A stretch of 64,000 nucleotides of DNA from Salinigranum marinum (GCF_024228675.1 NZ_CP100461.1:1550001-1614000), one strand, 5' to 3'; counted from the stretch's first letter, positions 28,622 to 38,414 are shown. Notes: generated by a model not told the origin, from the sequence alone. Numbers and translations: made by a program.

Positions 28622-28945
28622 ATGGGAGTCAGGCCACCACAACAGGACGGGTCCGACGCAGATCACATCGAGTTCGGGATCGCGGCGCTCGAACCGCACC
28701 TCGACGAGCGGATCGACTACCCCGCGACCGGTGAGGAGATCATCAGGTCGATCGGTGACGTGCAGGTGCCGTACGACGCCTCCGGCGGGACAGTCGCGTT
28801 GTCGGAGATACTCGACTCGGCCCCCGCGACGACGTACGAGTCCAGGCGGGACCTCCTCGACACGCTGCACCCGGTGTTCGAGGAGTACCGCTCCGCCGCG
28901 TCGAACAGCCTCGTGGGCCGGCTCCGCGGCCTGTTGCCGTTCTGA
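28622..28945 (+). CDS. DUF5789 family protein
   Basis: A 107-residue protein of the haloarchaeal DUF5789 type, recognised from the repeating pattern HLDERIDYPATGEEIIRSIG followed by DVQVPYDASGGTVALSEIL and YESRRDLLDTLHPVFEEYR. Function is unknown. It is divergent from the RHH regulator, which might control it, and converges on aglJ. Confidence 0.75.
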   Translation: MGVRPPQQDGSDADHIEFGIAALEPHLDERIDYPATGEEIIRSIGDVQVPYDASGGTVALSEILDSAPATTYESRRDLLDTLHPVFEEYRSAASNSLVGRLRGLLPF

Positions 28946-28994
28946 GCCCGACCGGTCGCCCGCCGATCACCGACTCCCGTCTCTCGCCTCTTCG

Positions 28995-29912
28995 TCACTC
29001 CTCTTCGAGCCGCTCCAGCCGCCGCATCTGCTCGCGGTGCAACGAGAAGATGAGATCGGAGAGCACCCCGAACATCAGCAACTGGACACCGAAGAGGATG
29101 CCGAGCGCGGAGACGACCGCGATCGCCTCGTGGCCGATACCGCGGGTGAACCACTCGACGCCAACCCAGATCCCGATCAGGACGCCGACGGCCATGGAGA
29201 GCGTGCCGATGCTCCCGAAGTAAAACAGCGGGTTGTTCGTCTTCGCCCGTCGGTACAGTTCGAGGAGGATGATACCGCCGTCGCGAAGCGGGCTGAGGTT
29301 GGTGTTCGACCCCGACGGCCGGGGGAGGTACGTGATGGGAACGACCATCGTCTCGATCCGGTGTTTCGCGCACTCGACGGCCATCTCCGTCTCGATACCG
29401 AATCCCTCCGCGGAGAGCGTCATCTCCTCGAACGATTCGCGAGTAAAGGCCCGGTAGCCCGAGAGGATGTCGCCGAAGTCGGTGCCGTGGATGAACGCGA
29501 ACGCCCGGTTGAACAGTCGGTTTCCGACCCGGTTCAGCCGCGTCATCGCCCCGTCGTGCATGTCCGCGAAGCGGTCGCCGATCACGTGCTCGTAGCCCTC
29601 GTCGAGCGGGGCCACCATCGCGGCGGCGTCCGACGGGAGGTAGGTCCCGTCGCCGTCGACCATCAGCACGTACGGCGCGTCGATGTGGTCGCGGACCGCC
29701 TCACGGACCGCCTGACCCTTTCCGTCCGCCGACTGGAGGACCACGTGCGCGCCGGCGTCCCTCGCGGCCTCCCGAGTCCCGTCGGTGGAGCCGCCGTCGA
29801 CGACGAGCACGTTCTCGAACCCCTCCTCGCGGTAGCCGCTGACGACCTCGCCGATCGTCTCGCTCTCGTCGAGTGTCGGCACGAGAACGCAGACGTCGTC
29901 ACGATGGGGCAT
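28995..29912 (-). CDS. aglJ: Dolichyl-phosphate hexosyltransferase AglJ
   Basis: A 305-residue GT2 enzyme that, in Haloferax, adds the first hexose to dolichyl phosphate in N-glycan assembly. The GT-A start is VCVLVPTLDESETIGEVVSG, with GGSTDGTRE near 40 and the DGDGTYLP metal motif near 88. QSADGKGQAVREAV is the conserved nucleotide-sugar segment. Two C-terminal membrane helices (about 225-250 and 262-285) anchor it. A TATA-like ATTTAAAAC (29932-29940) puts the transcription start at the ATG at 29912. It is at the left end of the glycosylation island. Confidence 0.88.
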   Translation of the reverse strand: MPHRDDVCVLVPTLDESETIGEVVSGYREEGFENVLVVDGGSTDGTREAARDAGAHVVLQSADGKGQAVREAVRDHIDAPYVLMVDGDGTYLPSDAAAMVAPLDEGYEHVIGDRFADMHDGAMTRLNRVGNRLFNRAFAFIHGTDFGDILSGYRAFTRESFEEMTLSAEGFGIETEMAVECAKHRIETMVVPITYLPRPSGSNTNLSPLRDGGIILLELYRRAKTNNPLFYFGSIGTLSMAVGVLIGIWVGVEWFTRGIGHEAIAVVSALGILFGVQLLMFGVLSDLIFSLHREQMRRLERLEEE

Positions 29913-30041
29913 CAACGGCGCTAACGTCCATGTTTTAAATAACACTTCCGCTCTCGCTCCCCTCGTCCGACCGCCGGATGGCCGCTCCCGATGCCACCCA
30001 CCATAGATATATCCGGGCGACTGTCCAATCAGAACGGGAGT

Positions 30042-31199
30042 ATGTATGCAGTCATCCTCGCGGCAGGTGAGGGGATGCGTCTCAGACCGCTCACCCGCAC
30101 GAGGCCGAAACCGATGATCCCAATCGCCAACCGTCCCCTCCTCGAACACGTCGTCGAGGCCGTCGCCGACGCGGGTCTGGAGAAGCTGGTGCTCGTGGTC
30201 GGCTACAAGCGCGAGCGCATCCAGAGCCACTTCGGCGACGGCGACGACTGGGGGGTGGAGATCACCTACGCCGTCCAGGAGAAGCAGCTGGGTACCGGGC
30301 ACGCGGTCGAACAGGCCGAGCCACACCTCGACGGGGAGTTCGTCGTCCTGAACGGCGACCGGATCATCGACAGCGCGCTCGTTTCGCGTGTCGCCGACGA
30401 ATCGACGCCGGCACCCGCGGTCGCCGTCAGCCGGTCGGAGACGCCGAGTTCGTACGGGGTCGTCGAGGTCGACGGCGACCGGGTGGTCTCCGTCGAGGAG
30501 AAACCACCGGAGTACGCGGCGCGGAGCGACCTCATCAACGCCGGCGTCTACAAGTTCACGAGCGACGTGTTCGACGCCATTCGGGGAGTAGAGACGCCGG
30601 GCGAGTCACCGATCACCGCTGCGCTCGAACGTCTGGCGGCCGAGGGGACGGTCCGGGCGGTTCGCTACGGCGGGCGGTGGCTCGACGTCTCCGAGCCGTG
30701 GGACCTGCTCTCGGTGAACGGCAGCGTCCTCGACGAGACCAACGGCCGGATCGACCGTGCGGCCGCCGTCCACGACGCCGCGACCGTGGCCGGTCCGGTC
30801 GACGTCGCCGACGACGTCCACGTCCATCCGAACGCGACGCTCCTAGCGGGCTCGAGCCTCGGTGCCAACGCCGAGATCGGCGCGAACGCCGTGGTGTCGA
30901 ACTCGGTGATCCTCCCCGACGCGACCGTCGAGGCGGGTGCCGTGGTCCAGGACTGCGTCGTCGGCTCGAACACCGTCGTCGGGCCCAACTGCACGGTCGA
31001 AGGCGGCCTCGCGACCGTCGCGCTCGCGGGCGAACTGTACGAGTCGGTCCGTCTCGGTGCCGTCGTCGGCGACAACGTCACCATCGGTGGCGGGGTGACG
31101 CTCGCGCCGGGGACGATCATCGGCAACGGTGCCCGGATCCACGAGGGGACGACGGTCGACGGTCACCTCGAAGACGGCGCGGCGGTCAGGAGGGGCTGA
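30042..31199 (+). CDS. Sugar-1-P nucleotidylyltransferase/acetyltransferase, GlmU-like
   Basis: A 385-residue two-domain enzyme. Residues 1-230 are a nucleotidylyltransferase with MYAVILAAGEGMRLRPLT and KPMIPIANRPLLEH. Residues 255-380 are a left-handed beta-helix acyltransferase domain of hexapeptide repeats. Archaeal relatives make UDP-GlcNAc from glucosamine-1-P. GlmS lies 1 nt downstream, which supports this pathway. A TATA-like TAGATATATC at 30004-30013 supports the ATG at 30042. Glucose-1-P thymidylyltransferase activity is an alternative. Confidence 0.83.
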   Translation: MYAVILAAGEGMRLRPLTRTRPKPMIPIANRPLLEHVVEAVADAGLEKLVLVVGYKRERIQSHFGDGDDWGVEITYAVQEKQLGTGHAVEQAEPHLDGEFVVLNGDRIIDSALVSRVADESTPAPAVAVSRSETPSSYGVVEVDGDRVVSVEEKPPEYAARSDLINAGVYKFTSDVFDAIRGVETPGESPITAALERLAAEGTVRAVRYGGRWLDVSEPWDLLSVNGSVLDETNGRIDRAAAVHDAATVAGPVDVADDVHVHPNATLLAGSSLGANAEIGANAVVSNSVILPDATVEAGAVVQDCVVGSNTVVGPNCTVEGGLATVALAGELYESVRLGAVVGDNVTIGGGVTLAPGTIIGNGARIHEGTTVDGHLEDGAAVRRG

Positions 31200-31200
31200 G

Positions 31201-33003
31201 ATGTGTGGCATTATCGGCTACGCCGGCGAGCAACGGGCGCTTCCGATCCTCCGGACCGGACTGGAGAACCTCGAGTACCGCGGCTACGACTCCGTCGGCG
31301 TCGCACTCGGCGGGGATGACGGACTCCGACTGTTCAAACAGGCCGGCCGGATCGCCGACCTCGCGCTCCCCGCAGACGACGACGCCACCGTCGGCGTCGG
31401 GCACACGCGCTGGAGCACCCACGGCAAGCCGACGGACGCGAACGCCCACCCGCACACCGACTGCACGGGTGACGTCGCCGTCGTCCACAACGGCATCATC
31501 GAGAACTACGACAGCCTCCGCGAGGAGTTGGGCGACCACGCGTTCACCTCCGAGACCGACACGGAGGTGGTGCCGCACCTCGTCGAGACGTTCCGCGACG
31601 CGGGCCACGACCTGCCCGAAGCGGTCGCACGTACCCTCGACCGCCTCGAAGGGACGTTCGCGCTCGGGGTCGTGGCAGCCGACTTCGACGGGATCGTCGC
31701 CGCGCGACGGGACAACCCCCTCGTCGTGGGACACGGCGAGACGGGCAACTTCATCGCGAGCGACGTCACCGCCTTCCTCGAACACACCCGCGAGGTGACG
31801 TACGTCGAGGACGGCGACGTCGCGGTGCTCTCGGAGGGAGGCGTCGAGATCACGAACGACGGTCGCGCCGTCGACCGCCCCAGAGAACGCGTCGAGTGGG
31901 AGGCCGAGGCCGCCGAGAAGAGCGGCTACGACCACTACATGCTCAAGGAGATCCACGAGCAACCCACGGCGCTCCGACAGACCCTGTCGGGTCGAATCGA
32001 CGAACTCAACGGCGAGGCCGAGATCGAGATCGACCTCCCGAAGGAGTACCTCAACTCCCTCGACGAGGTGACGTTCATCGCCTGCGGGACGTCGTATCAC
32101 GCGGGGCTGTACGCCGCACAGCTCGTCGAATCGCTCGCCGACGTGCGCGCCAGCGCGGAGGTCGCGAGCGAGTACGAGTTCGACGGGGGCCGCGACCCGT
32201 GGCGGACGCTCGTCGTCCCGGTCACCCAGAGCGGCGAGACGGCCGACACCCTCTCCGCGCTCCGGCGCGCCAAGCGCGCCGGGGCCCGCAGTCTCGCGGT
32301 GACGAACACCCTCGGGAGCACCGTGACCCGCGAAGCCGACGACACCGTCTTCATCCGCGCCGGCCCCGAGATCGGCGTCGCGGCGACCAAGACGTTCGTC
32401 TCGCAGGTCGCGACGCTCGCACTGTTGACCGTCTCGGTCGCCCGCGCGCGCGGAACGATGTCGACGACCGAGGCCATCGAGTTCCTCTCCAACGTCCGAC
32501 AGCTCCCCGGGGCTGTCCAGCGAGTGCTCGACGCCGAAGCGGCGGTCAGGGACGCGGCCGAGACGTACGCCGACGGCGGGGCGTTCTTCTTCATCGGCCG
32601 GAAGCTCGGCTACCCCGTCGCGCTCGAAGGCGCACTGAAGCTGAAGGAGATCGCGTACGTCCACGCCGAGGGGTTCGCGGCGGGGGAGCTGAAACACGGC
32701 CCACTGGCGCTCGTCACGTCCGACTCGCCCGTGCTCGCGGTCCTCTCGCAGGGGGCGAACGCGCACGCGACGCTCAACAACGTCAAAGAAGTCGAGTCGC
32801 GCGGCGCGCCCGTGCTCGGCTGTACCTCGGTCGCGGACGCCGAGAAGTTCCTCGACCGCTCCTTCGAGGTGCCCGAACTCGGCGCGCTCTCGCCGCTCGT
32901 CGCGAACGTCTGTTTCCAGCTGTTCGCCTACCACGTGGCGAAGCTCAAAGGCCGATCGATCGACAAACCCCGGAACCTCGCGAAGAGCGTCACCGTCGAG
33001 TGA
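31201..33003 (+). CDS. glmS: Glutamine-fructose-6-P aminotransferase
   Basis: A 600-residue enzyme that makes glucosamine-6-phosphate from fructose-6-P and glutamine. It starts with Met-Cys (MCGIIGYAG), where Cys2 becomes the N-terminal nucleophile of the glutaminase domain. GHTRWSTHGKPTDANAHPH lies near 75. Two SIS sugar-isomerase domains follow (FIACGTSYHAGLYAAQL near 285; FFFIGRKLGYPVALEGALKL near 460). The end LAKSVTVE is the classic GlmS C-terminus. It forms a two-gene operon with the GlmU-like gene. Confidence 0.96.
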   Translation: MCGIIGYAGEQRALPILRTGLENLEYRGYDSVGVALGGDDGLRLFKQAGRIADLALPADDDATVGVGHTRWSTHGKPTDANAHPHTDCTGDVAVVHNGIIENYDSLREELGDHAFTSETDTEVVPHLVETFRDAGHDLPEAVARTLDRLEGTFALGVVAADFDGIVAARRDNPLVVGHGETGNFIASDVTAFLEHTREVTYVEDGDVAVLSEGGVEITNDGRAVDRPRERVEWEAEAAEKSGYDHYMLKEIHEQPTALRQTLSGRIDELNGEAEIEIDLPKEYLNSLDEVTFIACGTSYHAGLYAAQLVESLADVRASAEVASEYEFDGGRDPWRTLVVPVTQSGETADTLSALRRAKRAGARSLAVTNTLGSTVTREADDTVFIRAGPEIGVAATKTFVSQVATLALLTVSVARARGTMSTTEAIEFLSNVRQLPGAVQRVLDAEAAVRDAAETYADGGAFFFIGRKLGYPVALEGALKLKEIAYVHAEGFAAGELKHGPLALVTSDSPVLAVLSQGANAHATLNNVKEVESRGAPVLGCTSVADAEKFLDRSFEVPELGALSPLVANVCFQLFAYHVAKLKGRSIDKPRNLAKSVTVE

Positions 33004-33060
33004 GCCGGTCTGCCGACGGCCGCGCACCTCACTTTCCCTCTCTCCACGACCGGGCGGCGA

Positions 33061-34044
33061 CTACGAGTCGAGTACGAGCGGTTCGTACCAGTCGCGGTTC
33101 TGGCGGTACCAGTCGATGAACTTCGAGACGCCTTCGCGGATGCTCGTCGTCGGCCGGTAGTCGATGAGTTCCCGGGCTTTCGAGACGTCCGAGTGGGTGT
33201 GTCTGGCGTCGGCTTCCTGGGCGTCGTCGTAGACGATCTCGACGTCCGCGCCCGTCTCGTCGACGACGTACTGCGCGAGGTCGGTGATGGTGATGTTGCC
33301 CGTCGAGCCGATGTTCATCGTCTCGACGTCCGCGGCGTCGGTGTCGAGAAGAGCGAGGTTCGCCTCGACGATGTCGTCGACGTACGTGAAGTCCCGCGTC
33401 TGTTTCCCGTCGCCGTAGATCACGGGCGGATCGCCGTTCAGACACCGGGAGACGAAGTTCGAGATGGCCATGTTCGGCCGCATGCGCGGCCCGTAGACCG
33501 TGAAGTACCGGAGGTTCACGCATGGGAGGTCGAACAGATCCGACCAGACGTTGCAGTAGTGTTCCGCCGTGAGTTTGGTGACGCCGTACGGGGAGCGCGG
33601 GTTCGTGGGGTGGTCCTCGTCGTACGGGAGGTATTCGTCCCGCCCGTAGACCGAAGACGAAGAGGCGTGGACGAACCGCTCGACCCCGGCGTCGGCGGCT
33701 ACCTCGAGCAGATCGAGGAGGCCGGTCGTGTTGATCTCGTGGACGCGCTTCGGCGCCTCGACGCTCGCCCGAACGCCGGCCTGTGCCGCCTGGTGGTAGA
33801 CGAACTCGACGTCGTGCTCGTCGAAGACCTCTGCGACCAGTTCCTCGTCGAGGATGGAGCCGTCGACCGCGGTGTAGCTGTCGCCGCCGAGGTCGCGACA
33901 GACCTCGATGTTGCGTCGCTTGATGCCGACGTCGTAGTACGGTTCGAGGTTGTCGAGGACGACGACGTCGTGGCCCTCACTCAGGAGCCCTTCGGTGATG
34001 TGTGAGCCGATGAAGCCGGCTCCCCCGGTAACGAGTACGCGCAT
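33061..34044 (-). CDS. NAD-dependent nucleotide-sugar epimerase/dehydratase
   Basis: A 327-residue extended SDR enzyme. The Rossmann motif is MRVLVTGGAGFIGSHI. The Ser-Tyr-Lys catalytic set is in HASSSSVYGRD near 122 and SPYGVTKLTAEHY near 147. The DFTYVDDIVEANLALL block lies near 233. Its closest known classes are UDP-glucuronate or UDP-galactose 4-epimerases. AglM nearby makes UDP-glucuronate, so a UDP-hexuronate epimerase is plausible. The ATG at 34044 aligns with the motif; an upstream ATG adds six residues. Confidence 0.85.
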   Translation of the reverse strand: MRVLVTGGAGFIGSHITEGLLSEGHDVVVLDNLEPYYDVGIKRRNIEVCRDLGGDSYTAVDGSILDEELVAEVFDEHDVEFVYHQAAQAGVRASVEAPKRVHEINTTGLLDLLEVAADAGVERFVHASSSSVYGRDEYLPYDEDHPTNPRSPYGVTKLTAEHYCNVWSDLFDLPCVNLRYFTVYGPRMRPNMAISNFVSRCLNGDPPVIYGDGKQTRDFTYVDDIVEANLALLDTDAADVETMNIGSTGNITITDLAQYVVDETGADVEIVYDDAQEADARHTHSDVSKARELIDYRPTTSIREGVSKFIDWYRQNRDWYEPLVLDS

Positions 34045-34125
34045 TTCCTTCGTCTCCCACATCCAGCCGGGGTCTTTTGTCGATTCCGGTCGGCGAGAGC
34101 GTGGCTCACGCCGGCCGGTCGCGGC

Positions 34126-34938
34126 TCACGTCTCGGTGGCGTCACCCTCTTCGATCGCCTGTTCGGCACCCGAACCCGCGTCTGCGTCCGCGGGAGTGTT
34201 GCTCCCCTCGGCGGTCGCCCGCCCGTCGAGTTCCCGGAGCCGCTGTTCGGCGCGCGCGCGGTCCTCGGGGTAGCCGACGTCGATGCGCCACCCCTCCATC
34301 CGGATGGCGTCGATCGTCCGACCCGACTGGATGAGGAGGTCGATGGCGTCGGGGAGTTCGTACTCGCCACGGGCCGACGGCTGGACGAGGTGGCAGGCGT
34401 GGAAGATTGCCGGCGAGAACGTGTAAAAGCCCGTCATGACGAGGTTCGACGGCGGGTCGTCGGGCTTTTCCATCACCTCGACGATCTCGCCGTACTCGTT
34501 CGTCCGGAGGACGCCGTATCTGGACGCCTCCTCGATGGGAACCTGCTCGACGAGAAAGGCCGCGTCGGTCCGCGTCTCCTGCTGTCGGTTGACCACGTCC
34601 TGGATGTTCGCCCGGAAGACGTTGTCGCCGAGCATCAACACGAAGTCGTCGTCGATGTGCTCCTCGACGGTGAGGAGCGCGTGTGCGAGCCCAAGCTGTT
34701 TGCGCTGGTGGGCGTACGTGATCGGGACCCCGCGGTACTCGTCGCCGAACCGCTCGATGATCCGCTCCTTGAGGTAGCCGACGACGACGACGAACTCGTC
34801 GATGCCGACGTCGATCAGCGTGTCGAACACGTCCGCGAGGATCGGCCGGTCGTCCACCTCGACGAGCACTTTCGGTTTGTCTTCGGTCAGCGGCCGGAGC
34901 CGGGTGCCCTTCCCGGCGGCGAGGACGACTGCTTTCAT
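34126..34938 (-). CDS. aglF: UTP-glucose-1-P nucleotidyltransferase AglF
   Basis: A 270-residue nucleotidyltransferase; in Haloferax, AglF makes UDP-glucose for the glycan. Motifs are MKAVVLAAGKGTRLRPLTEDKPKV at the N-terminus, LGDNVFRANIQDV near 106 and EGWRIDVGYPEDR near 220. Residues 240-270 are an acidic, disordered tail. A TATA-like GGTTTTTATCAC (34963-34974) lies about 30 nt upstream, giving a leaderless message. It is divergent from a methyltransferase gene. Confidence 0.85.
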   Translation of the reverse strand: MKAVVLAAGKGTRLRPLTEDKPKVLVEVDDRPILADVFDTLIDVGIDEFVVVVGYLKERIIERFGDEYRGVPITYAHQRKQLGLAHALLTVEEHIDDDFVLMLGDNVFRANIQDVVNRQQETRTDAAFLVEQVPIEEASRYGVLRTNEYGEIVEVMEKPDDPPSNLVMTGFYTFSPAIFHACHLVQPSARGEYELPDAIDLLIQSGRTIDAIRMEGWRIDVGYPEDRARAEQRLRELDGRATAEGSNTPADADAGSGAEQAIEEGDATET

Positions 34939-35065
34939 ATATCTCGCCGTTCGGCAGGTGGTGTGATAAAAACCACTCGTTCACCGTCGGCCGGCCTCTC
35001 GGTCGAGAGAGCGGCTCACGCACCTGAACCCAAACTGTTTTACCCGGATTCCAAGGAGAGTGACC

Positions 35066-35845
35066 ATGGCGACCCAGGTAATCTACGACCGCCTCTCCGA
35101 GCGATTCGACTCGCCGGAGACCCCGCCGTGGTACGACGACGCGGTCCTCCGGTTGCGCGGTGGTGCGTACCGGTCGTACGGGCTCTACCTCTACAATCTC
35201 GTCCGGCGGACACCCTCGATCGAAACGATCGTCAACGTCGGGACCGCGCGCGGCTTCTCGGCGGTCTGCGCCGCGCGGGCGGTCGCCGACCGCGAGGCGG
35301 GCGGAGCGGTCCACACCATCGACGTACAGTCGCCCGGCGAACCGCGCGACTGGCACGTGAAGAAACACGACGATGACGACCCGGCCCGCGGGAGACAGAT
35401 GACCGTCCACGAACTCGTCGAACCGTTCGCAACCGACGGGGGGCTCCCCCTCCGACACCACACCGGTGACTCGCTGGCGATCCTCTCGGAGTGGGACGGC
35501 GGATCGATCGACCTGATCTTCCACGACGGCCGACATACGTACGAACACGTCCGCCGGGAGATCGAGCTCGGAACCGAACGCGGTGGTCAGACCCCCCCGA
35601 TCCACGTCTTCGACGACTGTTTCCTCTACGAGAACGAGTGGACGCGATGGTTCGTCACCGACACCGGCCCGTTCGAGTATCTCAACAGCCTGCCGTACCT
35701 CCGCCGGCTCCCGGAGTACGCCCTCATCCGGAAACGAGCCGCGGGCGTCGCGCGGGCGGTCGGCGAGGCGTTCGAGGACGGTGAGTGGGGTCGCCTGGAG
35801 ATCGTCCGGGACGACTGGGCCCCGATCACCGCGCTCGTCCCCTGA
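35066..35845 (+). CDS. Class I SAM-dependent methyltransferase
   Basis: A 259-residue methyltransferase of the Methyltransf_24-like group. The SAM loop is IVNVGTARGFSAVCAARAV near 57-75. VHTIDVQSPGEP lies near 90, and DLIFHDGRHTYEHVRREIEL near 152 carries the metal/catalytic-type Asp-His. It probably methylates a sugar of the N-glycan, judged only from its position in the island. The ATG at 35066 lies 26 nt from a TATA-like TGTTTTACC (35036-35044); the GTG two codons earlier is less likely. Confidence 0.75.
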   Translation: MATQVIYDRLSERFDSPETPPWYDDAVLRLRGGAYRSYGLYLYNLVRRTPSIETIVNVGTARGFSAVCAARAVADREAGGAVHTIDVQSPGEPRDWHVKKHDDDDPARGRQMTVHELVEPFATDGGLPLRHHTGDSLAILSEWDGGSIDLIFHDGRHTYEHVRREIELGTERGGQTPPIHVFDDCFLYENEWTRWFVTDTGPFEYLNSLPYLRRLPEYALIRKRAAGVARAVGEAFEDGEWGRLEIVRDDWAPITALVP

Positions 35846-35882
35846 CGCGCTCGGAACCGTTCGTCCCGCCGTCGCTGGCGGG

Positions 35883-37322
35883 TCAGGCCCAGTCGGGAGC
35901 GACCGGGAGGTTCTCGTGGACGACGGTCCGCACGCGGGCGGACAGTCCGTACAGGACGACACCGTAGACGACCGCGCCGACGAGAGCGTAGAACACAGTT
36001 CCGATCGTCGGCGGCCCGGGCAACGTCGCCGGGGTTCGCACCTGGAGCATCGCCCCGACGGCCACGCCCATGACGAGTGCCGCGACCACCTGTCGAGCGA
36101 CTTCGCCGACAGGGAGCGAGACCGAAACGGACGACGCCACCAGCCGGTACCCCAGGGCGAACCCCAGCAGGGCCGTGAGCCCGCTCGCGACCGCGGCCCC
36201 TTCGTAGCCGACGGTCGGCACCAGCCAGACGTTGAGGAGCAGGTTCGCGACGATGAACACCGCGTTGACGCGGAACGCCTGCCCCGGCCGGTCGAGGGCG
36301 TTGAGCATCGTCACGGTCTGGGTCATGTACACGTAGAACAGCTGACTCACGACTAACAGCACCAGGATCCATCGTGCAACCGTGAACTCGGGGCCGTAGA
36401 TACGAAGCACGTCCCCGCCGATGAGGGCGCTGCCGACGATCCCGGGAACGAGGAGGAGCCCCGAGAAGGCGATCCCGTCCGAGAACAGCGACGCCGCCAA
36501 CTCGGGATCGTCGGCGCTGTCGGCGGTACTCAGCGCAGGGAACAGCGTCCGAATCACCGAGACGCCGAACAGCGCCAGGATCGCGGCGACGTTGAACGAA
36601 ACCTGGTAGAACCCGACGAACTGCGACGCCGCGAACGCGCCGATGACGACCGTGTCGAGGTAGATGTACGTCTTCGACTGGAACCCCTGGATCCACGCGT
36701 ATCTGGCGAACGAGAGGATGCTTTCGAGGTCGGCTCGTTCGGGGCGAACGAACTGCACGTTGAGGAGCACCGCCCCGAGCGTGACGACGACGAGGAGCCC
36801 GACGATCTTCCCCGTGAGGGCACCGACCAGCCCCAGTCCCAGCGCGACGAGCAGGACCTGTACCGCACCGCCGAACGTCTGGTCTACCGGATCGAGCAGC
36901 GAGGAGACGTGGACACGCTGTTGGCCCATCAGCCCGGCTTTCACAAGTGAGTAGAGGCTTCCGAGGCCGACGATGGCGATCAGGAACGGCGTCACCGGCT
37001 CGCCGACGAACGAGTCGATCCGGCCGCGGAACAGCAGCATGAGTCCGAGGGCAACCACGGTGATCGCTCCCTGAATGACGACACCGGCGCTCAGATATCT
37101 CGCGCCGTCGCCCTCGGCCGCGCTCATCCGCTTCGTCACCGACGTGACGACCCCCGCGGTCGAGAACATCCTGACCCAGTTCTGCACCGCTAGCGCCAGG
37201 AAGTACATCCCGAGTACGGCCGCCCCGAGTTCGCGAGAGACGAAGACGATGGCGAGAAAGCCGATGATCGATCCGAGGAACTGCGCGGCGAACGTCACCA
37301 GCGACGACTGTCCGAGTCTCAT
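35883..37322 (-). CDS. Polysaccharide/lipid-linked oligosaccharide flippase
   Basis: A 479-residue integral membrane protein of the MOP/Wzx (AglR-like) superfamily with about 14 hydrophobic segments spread along its length. It begins MRLGQSSLVTFAAQFLGSII, the usual opening of archaeal Wzx-type proteins. It would move dolichyl-phosphate-linked sugar across the membrane to the outside, where AglB acts. It lies 25 nt downstream of a GT2 gene on the same strand and converges on the methyltransferase gene. AglR of Haloferax occupies an equivalent place. Confidence 0.82.
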   Translation of the reverse strand: MRLGQSSLVTFAAQFLGSIIGFLAIVFVSRELGAAVLGMYFLALAVQNWVRMFSTAGVVTSVTKRMSAAEGDGARYLSAGVVIQGAITVVALGLMLLFRGRIDSFVGEPVTPFLIAIVGLGSLYSLVKAGLMGQQRVHVSSLLDPVDQTFGGAVQVLLVALGLGLVGALTGKIVGLLVVVTLGAVLLNVQFVRPERADLESILSFARYAWIQGFQSKTYIYLDTVVIGAFAASQFVGFYQVSFNVAAILALFGVSVIRTLFPALSTADSADDPELAASLFSDGIAFSGLLLVPGIVGSALIGGDVLRIYGPEFTVARWILVLLVVSQLFYVYMTQTVTMLNALDRPGQAFRVNAVFIVANLLLNVWLVPTVGYEGAAVASGLTALLGFALGYRLVASSVSVSLPVGEVARQVVAALVMGVAVGAMLQVRTPATLPGPPTIGTVFYALVGAVVYGVVLYGLSARVRTVVHENLPVAPDWA

Positions 37323-37347
37323 GACTGGTGAGTCCGGTCGGCCGTCG

Positions 37348-38352
37348 TCATCGCTGGGCCCAGGTGGCGTTGTGCACCGCGGTGGCCAGGTTTAGCACTC
37401 TTCGGACGGTCCACCGGAGCGCGGCGAGCGCGCGCGGACCCGCGAAACTGAGCGCGTACGGCAGATACGCGCTCGTGGCGGGGTCGGCCTGCCGTATCGC
37501 CTCCTCGGCCTCCGAACGGGCCATCTCGGGGTGGCCGTACCGGAGATACCGCGCGGCCAGCGCCCGGTGGAACGCCGCCCGCTGCGAGGCCGACAGGTGG
37601 TCGTAGAGCGTCTCGATGCCCTCGGCGCGGACCGTGGCCACGGTCTCCGGATCGAGAACGCCGGTCGACTGTCCTCGCGCGAGAAACGCGTACAGCGTCG
37701 ACTCGTCCCGCCGGCTGAAGTAGACGCTCTCCTCGTGTTCGCGGAGCACGTACAGCGGGTCGGCAACGTTCGCCAGTTCGTGATCCACGGCCAGCCGGAG
37801 CCACAGGTCGTAATCCTGTGAGTACCTGAAGAACTCGTCGTAGCCGTCGACGTCGGCGAACGCCCGCCGTCGGCCCATGACAGACCCGTGAATCAGATGG
37901 TTCTTGCGCTGGAGGTCGGCCAGCGAGGGGTCCGATCGGACGAGCCGTCTGTCGACCGTCTCGCCGGCCGCGTCGACGAGTCGCGCCCCGGTGCCGACGA
38001 CGGCGACGTCCGGGTGGCTGTCGAGATACGCGACCTGGCGCTCGAACCGGGTGCGCTCCGAGCGGTCGTCGGCGTCCTGGCGGGCGACGAACTCACCGGT
38101 GGCGGCGTCGAGCGCGCGGTTCAGCGACCACGTCAGTCCCCGGTTCTCCTCGTTCCGGAGCAGCCGTATCCGGTCGTCCTCCTCTGCGTACTCCGCGACG
38201 ACGTCCGCCGTTCCGTCCGTTGAGGCGTCGTCGATCACGAGGAACTCGAAGTCCGCGTACGTCTGGTCGAGGACGCTCTCGATCGACTCCCTGAGGTACG
38301 GGAGGCCGTTGTACACGCCCATGAGGACACTGACGCGCGGTGGGCCCGTCAC
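37348..38352 (-). CDS. Glycosyltransferase family 2 (AglE-like)
   Basis: A 334-residue GT-A enzyme: VSVLMGVYNGLPYLRESIES at the start, FLVIDDASTDGTADVVAEY near 36, and the metal motif VARQDADDRSERTRFERQ near 92 (DAD). ENRGLTWSLNRAL is the conserved acceptor loop. YSQDYDLWLRLA near 182 is the GT2 ED-like catalytic region. The C-terminus is cytoplasmic-looking with a weakly hydrophobic end. It precedes the flippase. The sugar transferred cannot be told from sequence; AglE resemblance is by size and context. Confidence 0.8.
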   Translation of the reverse strand: MTGPPRVSVLMGVYNGLPYLRESIESVLDQTYADFEFLVIDDASTDGTADVVAEYAEEDDRIRLLRNEENRGLTWSLNRALDAATGEFVARQDADDRSERTRFERQVAYLDSHPDVAVVGTGARLVDAAGETVDRRLVRSDPSLADLQRKNHLIHGSVMGRRRAFADVDGYDEFFRYSQDYDLWLRLAVDHELANVADPLYVLREHEESVYFSRRDESTLYAFLARGQSTGVLDPETVATVRAEGIETLYDHLSASQRAAFHRALAARYLRYGHPEMARSEAEEAIRQADPATSAYLPYALSFAGPRALAALRWTVRRVLNLATAVHNATWAQR

Positions 38353-38414
38353 GACGGGGATGTTCCCGAACGGGGCGTATCAGCTATTCGGTCTCGGCTC
38401 GCGTCCCCGTCCGA

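Noticed and set aside
35883-37322. Flippase as a MATE drug exporter
   Set aside because: The neighbouring glycan genes and the N-terminal sequence fit Wzx/AglR-type proteins better.
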